Shown piece after piece: positions 58,173-64,000 of a stretch of 64,000 nucleotides of DNA. The translations under genes were made by a program, and so were the position numbers. Below the pieces are notes generated by a model. That model was not told where the DNA came from and made no database searches. It saw only the letters and a program-made list of their open reading frames with translations. The DNA is taken from positions 496,001 to 560,000 of the forward strand of contig OX637797.1 of assembly GCA_951802425.1 (NCBI GenBank), read 5' to 3'. Numbering within the stretch: position 1 is the first letter of the stretch; each line of letters starts with the position of its first letter. Origin of the DNA: Clavaria fumosa (taxonomy: Eukaryota; Basidiomycota; Agaricomycetes; Agaricales; Clavariaceae).

Positions 58173-58855
58173 ATGTTCTTCATCGTACGTCTTACTCGTC
58201 GCTGTTCTGGCCCACTCAAACAGGCTCTGTTTACCTAGAAATAACTCACGCACACAATTCTCCTTCATCCGTCATACTTCGGACCACGCATGCTTCAATT
58301 CTTGGAGTCAAAACTGTATTTGGACGTTGAAGGCACCTGCTCAGGCCAATTCGGCTATATCATCGCTGTCGTGACTATTCTAGATATCGGTAAAGGCATG
58401 GTCGTCGAGGGCACTGGTCAGGCGGAGTTCATTGCACGATATCGCGCTATTGTCTTCAAGCCCTTCAAAGGCGAGGTGGTGGATGAGGTTGTGAATAACG
58501 TCCACAAAGTGAGCCCTCTCTCCGTGTCTATGACGCTGTACACCCGGCCTACTCTTATTCTCCAGATGGGCTTTTTTGCCGATGTGGGGCCCTTGACCGT
58601 CTTCGTTTCTCACCAAGTACGCTCTCCATGCCGGGCATAGAATTATCCCCACCTAATTTTTCGCGGAAGCTCATCCACCCGGACATGAAATTTGACTCCA
58701 ATTCAAATCCGCCTTCGTTTGCTTCGGAGGAACAGGTATCGAGCTGTCGATCATGGAATATAATACCCTCGCCTGAAATTTCTGTAGATTATTGAAAAGA
58801 ACACTCGTGTTCGATTAAAGATTGTTGGCACGCGCGTCGACGCGACGGAAATTGT
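58173..58855 (+). pseudogene. RPB7 pseudogene, 3'-truncated with nonsense codon
   Basis: Matches the left RPB7 exon for exon. After MFFI (ATG 58,173-58,175) and the first intron, exon 2 begins AAATAA instead of AAAGAA, a stop at codon 6. The sequence ends at ggaaattgt (58,855), the last base of the penultimate exon, so the exon for [15 protein letters not shown] is missing. Substitutions in the body ([11 protein letters not shown] for [11 protein letters not shown]) fit relaxed constraint. Transcripts would run antisense into the truncated GMC copy. Confidence 0.9.
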
Positions 58856-59856
58856 CGGGGCAAACTCGATGCCGGACGCCTTGAGCGGGAGGGTCGTCGA
58901 CGACCAAGTGATCTTCGTTACGGTATGCCGAACGAGGGTCGTCCAACCCTGGCGCGTGCTCTCCACAGGCGTCAGATACGCCGACGCGGAGGAGCTCCTC
59001 CTGTCATTGTCGTGCGAGCTGATGCTGAACGGCGCGATGTTGACACCGTTGGGGATCCCGCCGCTGAGGTCCTTGAACTGCGGGATACTGGTAAGCTCCT
59101 GTATCGCGTCGACGAAGGCAGCCTGCTGCGGGCCGCCATACATCTCTTGTGGGAACGCGACTTGGACTGGGCCGCTGGTGCCGTGATAGGAAGGGATGGA
59201 CTGTGCGCCTCTGGAAACTTGACTTTCATTCGGGGGGGAAAAGGTTTCCGCCTGTATGGGAGATGTCAGCCATCATGAACGGTTGTGAACGGGGAATACG
59301 AACGAGCCTTTTTCATGTAAGCCGAGAGATTCTTCCAATTCCATCCCACAGAGTCATCAGAGAACAGAAGGAGCTTGGACCAGGCGTCGTACTGTGCCAT
59401 GAGGCCCCGCGTCCAAATGCCTCCGTTTATGGAAGAGGTGCCTCCCAACGTCTTTCCGCTGGCAAGTTTGGAAATTATCATGTTAATGACACCAAGACAA
59501 CAACGGAAGTGACGTTAGACTCACCCAACCAGCCTCTTATTCTGGTCCGTCGGCCAACTCCAATCCATGTCGGTGCCAAACGCCTGGGCGTATTTGTAAA
59601 TATCGGAGACGCTGTCGTCGTTCCTGTTGTCTGCGCCTGCCTCTACGAGCAAGACTGTGACGGTGGAGTTCTCTGAGAGGCGGGAAGCGACGGTGATGCC
59701 TGTGAGACCGGCACCAATAACGATGTAGTCGAAGGATTGTCCATTTATTTCGGCTGGTGAAGAAGTGACGGCTGCGAACGTTGATGCGAAGGAGTGGATG
59801 ATGAGGAGGAGGAGGGAAAAGATGAATGGCATGGGTAGCAGTGGCTGTATGCGCAT
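58856..59856 (-). pseudogene. GMC oxidoreductase, 3'-truncated duplicate
   Basis: Same signal peptide, GAGLTG FAD site and GKTLGGTSSINGGIWTRG signature as the full copy, starting at ATG 59,856 (upstream in-frame ATG 59,889). The gene stops at the tandem junction after KASGIEFA, so about the last 60 percent is gone, including REVILAAGAI and both catalytic histidines. It runs straight into the antisense of the RPB7 fragment. It cannot be an active oxidase. Confidence 0.88.
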
Positions 59857-60209
59857 ACAGCCCCCTCCTGCTCTGGGTGTATAGTACACGCTATTGTGTG
59901 TTACTCTATCCCCAACACATTTCTCCCTTTTCCCTTTCTCCCCCTTTTTTTATGAAAAGGAGTGTGTTTCGAGAGAAAGAAAGTCCGACGTGTGACTTTT
60001 CAGTGTAACACAGCCACTCTAGGGTGTAACACAGCCACAACTTGTCGCTGTTGATCGAAATCTTAGATCAGTCACGTGAATGACGACATTGGATTTGGTC
60101 AGGCACTGACAGCATAATACAGTATGGTCCTTCTTTGAAACATCTCTCGTACTACTCTCTTGTAACTACAATACATCGTCTGCTAAAAGTCTTCATCCGC
60201 TCCGCCGTT
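59857..60209. other. Promoter of truncated GMC copy and 3' end of biotin ligase 2
   Basis: Near-copy of 47,085-47,443, with the same tandem gtgtaacacagccac unit near 60,003-60,040; no gene seen. Confidence 0.5.
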
Positions 60210-62255
60210 TCAAGACATTGCCTTGGTACGTATCATCCCCGCAAGCATGTCGAAACTATTGCCATCTGGTTGCAGGTCGACGTAGTCACTTTCTTTGCCA
60301 CCTTGACCCATCTTCTCAGGGACGGTCCGAAGCAGCCCGTGGTCCGGAGTGAGCCCCACGATTCGCACCCTCATGTACGGCGTCACAGTCGTGAGCGTCA
60401 CGAGCTGGTCACTGACGTCGACAAAGGCCATCAGAAACGTCGCCTCATGAGAGGAAACGGGTATCGACATACGAGTGAAGCCATCGGTCAATGTACAGAT
60501 CCATGAAGGGATGGAACGATCCGTTATGCGCGACAAACGTGGACCACATGCGGTCGAACTTGGCTATAATCATCGCAGCCGTTCTCTCCACGGCGGGGAG
60601 CCTCGATGGTGCAGTTTCCGGCGGCAGTAGCTGAGATAGGGACATGATGGGATGGCTGCAGAGGACGTTCAAGCCACAACCTGGGACAGAGAAATATGAC
60701 AAGCCTGGAGTGCATAAATAGCACACATACGCACCAATGACCAAGTGGACATTCCCGTCCGAAAAGCTCGTGTTGACCAGGACACCTCCAATCTTTCGAG
60801 GCTCACCGTCCGTGACAACATACAGGTCGTTTGGCCATTTTAATCGCACGCTTTGACCCCAGCGCCGCCCTAGCACCATGTCTTCTCTGCAGGCCTCAAC
60901 TACAGACAAGGCGAACAGATACTGTACAAACACGAGCTTATGTGCGGGGAGAAGGGAGAGAGGCTGCCGGAGAAACAGCGACATAAGCAAAGAGCCAGGC
61001 GGGGACAGCCAGACGTTGGGACCGCGGCCACGGCCGGCAAGCTGGTAAGAGGCGATAGAAAGGACGGGTGACGGGAGAGTCGAAAGAAGACGGGGGTTTC
61101 TGAACGGGGCGGTGAACCTTCCCGAACACGGCCTATGATGGCGCACACCCTCACTCACCTATCGAGCATTGTTTGCGTACTTGTAACGACTTCGCCGTAG
61201 AGGACGGCCTCCCCCGTTCCCCAGAAGCCATGATGCGACGTACAACCCTCGCTAGCTCTGGCTAATGTAAGAGTCTCGAAGTAGAGCGAGAGATTGAAAA
61301 ACGGTGTCTGCTGGGCAGGAGGAAGTTGTCCATCGAGGCAAAAAACGATGTGCTTCAGATCCCGGGTGGAGGCATCCTTTGACAAACGTTTCTCCAATAT
61401 TTTAGTCGGTATATCATGTTCAATATTGTGGAAATGGAAGTTGTCGTTGTTATCTTCAAAAACACCGAGCTGGGAACCGGCGAATAATGCGCTTATTATT
61501 TGAGAGACAACAGCAGGCTGAGCTGTGTGAGAAACCAGATATTGGGGAAGAGGCTGTAGTTGAGATGGCACATCATTGGCAGAAGGCAAGCGAAGGGCGG
61601 ACTCCTTAAGGATATTCTGGAAAAAATTCCTGCGTCGCTCCTCCAGGACAGCCGCCGCCTCAGAAGACACAGTCGGCGCGGAAACTCCTGCAAGCGGCGT
61701 TTCGACATTCGGACATACGAAGACCGCCCTCCCTTTGCCAAGGACCCACTTCAGCGCGGCGGGTTCACCGTGTGTCCCACTCCCGACATATCGCGCCAGA
61801 ATGGTCACGCTCTCGGCGTGGTCGGTGCTGGAGAGAGTATCGGCGACGGAGTGTTGCGTGAGATGTACGGTCTGGCCGTCGGTGGTTTCGATAACCACAC
61901 GCCCTGAGGGAGTGTCGGTCCCGGAGTGCCGTGGGGTTGGATGGATGAGGGGTTGCTGCAACGGAAGGTGGGTTCTGGGCCGCAGAAGGCTTTCGAAGTC
62001 TGTCGCCCTGGCCCCAAGGGCAAGCACGGCGCCTCCACCCTCAACGAACTCAAGTACAGCAGGTACGCAGGGCAAGTTGTCACCAGCGGGGAAGACGAGC
62101 AAGCCGCATTGAGCTGACCACGGTTGGGATGCAAGAGCCTTCGACGAGACTTCCTGAACAGCGTAATACGGATCTAGGGTCTGACGAAGAGTCCTGACGG
62201 TGTCTTCCAGAGAGGTCTTCAAGACTTCTGGGCCAGAATACACGAGCACGTTCAT
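60210..62255 (-). CDS. bpl1: Biotin-protein ligase, copy 2
   Basis: Near-identical to the ligase at 47,444-49,488, with the same MNVLVYSGPEVL start (ATG 62,253-62,255), catalytic motifs (GRGRGPNVWLSP, RLKWPNDLYV, KIGGVLVNTSF, CGLNV) and C-terminal domain ending at 60,210. Differences are substitutions and codon-sized indels, such as FAGSQLG for FAAGSQLG and MVLGRRWG for MVLGCWG, so the frame is kept. Both copies look capable of making protein. Confidence 0.85.
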
Positions 62256-62395
62256 CGATGCCAACAATTTCAATTTCAACTGCCGCCGGTTGTTGACCCT
62301 GAGTTTCAAAACTACAAAGACTTTGAATTTGTAAGTCAAGCTATAGGATATCTAGAATGCCTCCTGCTTTCGCAAAGACATTAAGTCCACCTCAA

Positions 62396-63280
62396 TCATA
62401 GCTTTCCCCTCGCCCGCGCCGGGTTCACGATCGTGTGCGCGCACGACGCGATGAGCTCGCCCGACTCCTTTTCGTAGATCTGACAGCCACAACGTAAGCA
62501 ACCCGCCCGCAGGTTCAGAGATGACATACCTCGCATGTGCCCGCCCCAAGCACTGCATCCACAGCCAGCGGTCTCCCAACGAGGCGGATTGTCTGTCCCC
62601 TAAAGAGGTATGTGCATGCGGCGCCACTCAGCGCCCGCTTGGGTCAAGGAACGAATGGTCCAATCACGCACATATAAGCAGGCCGGTGGAACAGCGTGTT
62701 GAGCGACTGCGAGACGCCCGACGCGTCGACGTTGATCGAGATGCCGAGCTGGCCGATCGCGTTCACGGACCACCTATCGGTGGGGCAACGTTAAGTCCCC
62801 GCCCAGAGTCGGCGGGCGCACGTCACCCCGTACATGTCCATCAAGTGGATCGCACACGGCGTCGCGAGTCTCCCTTGCACGTCGCACATGTCTGGGCGCG
62901 ACAGACCAACGAGAGGCGGTGACGCGTCAGTCCGAGGCCCAGCGGGACAAGACAAGCCGCGCGCGCGCTAGAAGCGCTAGAAGCTCACCGGGTGTGACCT
63001 CGATCTCCGCGACCGCTTCCCCGCGCCACGCCACGCCGTCGCCGTCGCCGTCGCGGGTCTGCGGGGGCCAGATGTCGAGCGACAGCCAGCGCAGCCGCCG
63101 GCTGAGCTCGCACCCGTGCGTCCCCTCTGTGCAGAAGTAGTTCTCGAACACGCTCACGCTGAGTTGGCGCTGTGCGGGCGGGACGTTCCCCGCGATGCGC
63201 TCCGCGTCGTGCCATCGCGCGGGTGGGAACCCGCGCATGGAACGCAGCGGGTCTGATTCTACTGCTGCTGTTGCTGACAT
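62396..63280 (-). CDS. Hotdog thioesterase-like protein, copy 3
   Basis: Third copy of the five-exon gene, ATG 63,278-63,280 to TGA 62,396-62,398, with the canonical gtatgt donor in intron 4. It is very close to copy 2. Confidence 0.65.
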
Positions 63281-63694
63281 GGTCTCACAGAAGCGAGGGA
63301 TGATGGGGTGGAGGGAAGGGTGGTTCGCGCGGGGTTTAGATAGCTAAGAAGACGTCGGGCTCGGCGTCGGCGGCGGGTAGAGATCTGACCGTTGATGCAT
63401 ATATTGTTGATGTAAGAATTGAGGAGCGAGTGCGCTTAGCTCTACGCCGTTTGGAATTGGCAAGAGTAGGCTGCAGCAGATGCTTCCGTGCATGGGTAGT
63501 TTTAGTCGCTTGGTGGTGGTGAGTCGAATCCGAAAACACGATCATGTGACTCCACGTCTTCATCGTTTCGCAAGTCCAATGCAAGTATGAGATGACGGGC
63601 CAAAGGTGTAATTCAACGGTGCACATTCAATCGAGCTCGCAGAGACCATGTGTCTGTAGTTCTCTATCAAACAAGCTATGTACAGCAACGACTA
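63281..63694. other. Intergenic between thioesterase and ABC transporter, tandem copy 2
   Basis: Near-copy of 50,506-50,916 with a few single-base gains (e.g. tagttttagtcg for tagtttagtcg); no gene seen. Confidence 0.6.
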
Positions 63695-64000
63695 TCAGGA
63701 GTGCGCTTTTTCCGACTTCGACTTGGTAATGGCTTCGAGCTCTGCAAAACTCCCACTGCTGAGACACATCGACCGGAAAATGCCACCTTCCTTCTGAATC
63801 AGGTTGAAAGGGGTGTCAAATTCCACTAGCTGAGGATAGTCTCAGTAATAACCCAAAGCATGAGGAATGGCCAATCACCTCTCCTTTATCTAGCATAATA
63901 AGGCGATCATAATCAATCACAGAATGAAGTCTATGAGCAACTGTACACAGCGATTAGCAGAGAAGGAAGAGAGAGGAAGGATTGCCACGCACTGGTTATC
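63695..64000 (-). CDS. ABC transporter, third copy, 3' end only
   Basis: The last exons of the ABCC-type gene (TGA 63,695-63,697; [12 protein letters not shown] end; [15 protein letters not shown] region) enter the window at its right edge. The rest lies outside, so its integrity cannot be judged. Confidence 0.85.

Larger units (their letters stand above)
46074..58855. repeat. 12.8 kb tandem unit, first copy
   Basis: This segment (GMC 5' part, biotin ligase, thioesterase, ABC transporter, truncated RPB7) restarts at 58,856 in the same orientation. The junction joins the last RPB7 base (ggaaattgt, ending 58,855) to a point inside the GMC gene equivalent to 46,074. At most a gt is shared at the crossover. 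Offset between copies at the left end is 12,782 bp. Confidence 0.92.
49557..58855. repeat. Right arm of the ~9.3 kb inverted duplication
   Basis: This is the reverse-complement partner of 14,615-23,885. Shared sequence ends at taagtcaagctatagg (49,557) on the biotin-ligase side and at ggaaattgt (58,855) on the RPB7 side. It lies inside the first tandem unit. Confidence 0.93.
58856..64000. repeat. Second tandem unit, cut by window end
   Basis: Direct repeat of about 46,074-51,220: truncated GMC, biotin ligase, thioesterase and the 3' end of an ABC transporter. Scattered substitutions and small in-frame indels separate the copies. Confidence 0.92.

Overview
The window is nuclear DNA of a filamentous basidiomycete, most likely an Agaricomycete. 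Genes are cut by many 45-60 nt introns, intergenic spaces are short, and the families fit: FunK1-like kinases, a histidine-acid phytase, a WW-domain membrane protein, an aryl-alcohol-oxidase-like GMC enzyme and a BPL_N-type biotin ligase. No rRNA, tRNA, CRISPR or bacterial operon structure was seen. Exon limits were inferred by eye from reading frame, GT/GC-AG sites and family motifs.

Region 1 (1-9,320) is a decaying tandem array of a convergent pair, phytase (+) and fungal kinase (-). Kinase copy 1 looks complete. Next comes an AT-rich insertion, then an intact membrane-anchored phytase. Kinase copy 2 has lost its catalytic loop. Then follow a phytase 3' remnant, a shortened kinase copy 3 that keeps its catalytic motifs, and a further phytase remnant.

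Region 2 (9,460-14,310) holds a hypothetical single-pass membrane protein and a large WW-domain membrane protein.

Region 3 (14,517-23,885) is the left arm of a roughly 9.3 kb inverted duplication: RPB7 (-), an ABCC/MRP-type transporter (+) and a hotdog thioesterase (+).

Region 4 (23,886-44,231) is mainly a housekeeping island. It carries a degraded membrane-protein region, a short-chain dehydrogenase, an alpha/beta hydrolase, a small nuclear-type protein, mitochondrial ribosomal protein uL13m, nucleoporin NUP192, methionine aminopeptidase 1, a LARP7/Pof8-like RNA-binding protein, a NADAR-domain protein with a myristoylation signal, SAP18 and NEDD8.

Region 5 (44,630-64,000) holds GMC oxidoreductase, biotin-protein ligase, thioesterase, ABC transporter and an RPB7 fragment. 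The unit from about 46,074 to 58,855 (12,782 bp) then starts again head-to-tail at 58,856 and runs off the window.

The window therefore carries three near-identical copies of the thioesterase/ABC 3' block, two direct and one inverted. Damage is complementary. The left arm has intact RPB7 but a frameshifted ABC transporter. The right arm has an ABC transporter with no visible break, but its RPB7 has a stop at codon 6 and lacks its last exon. Recombination between the inverted arms would flip the 26 kb island between them. An assembly artefact (collapsed or misplaced haplotypes) must be excluded first.
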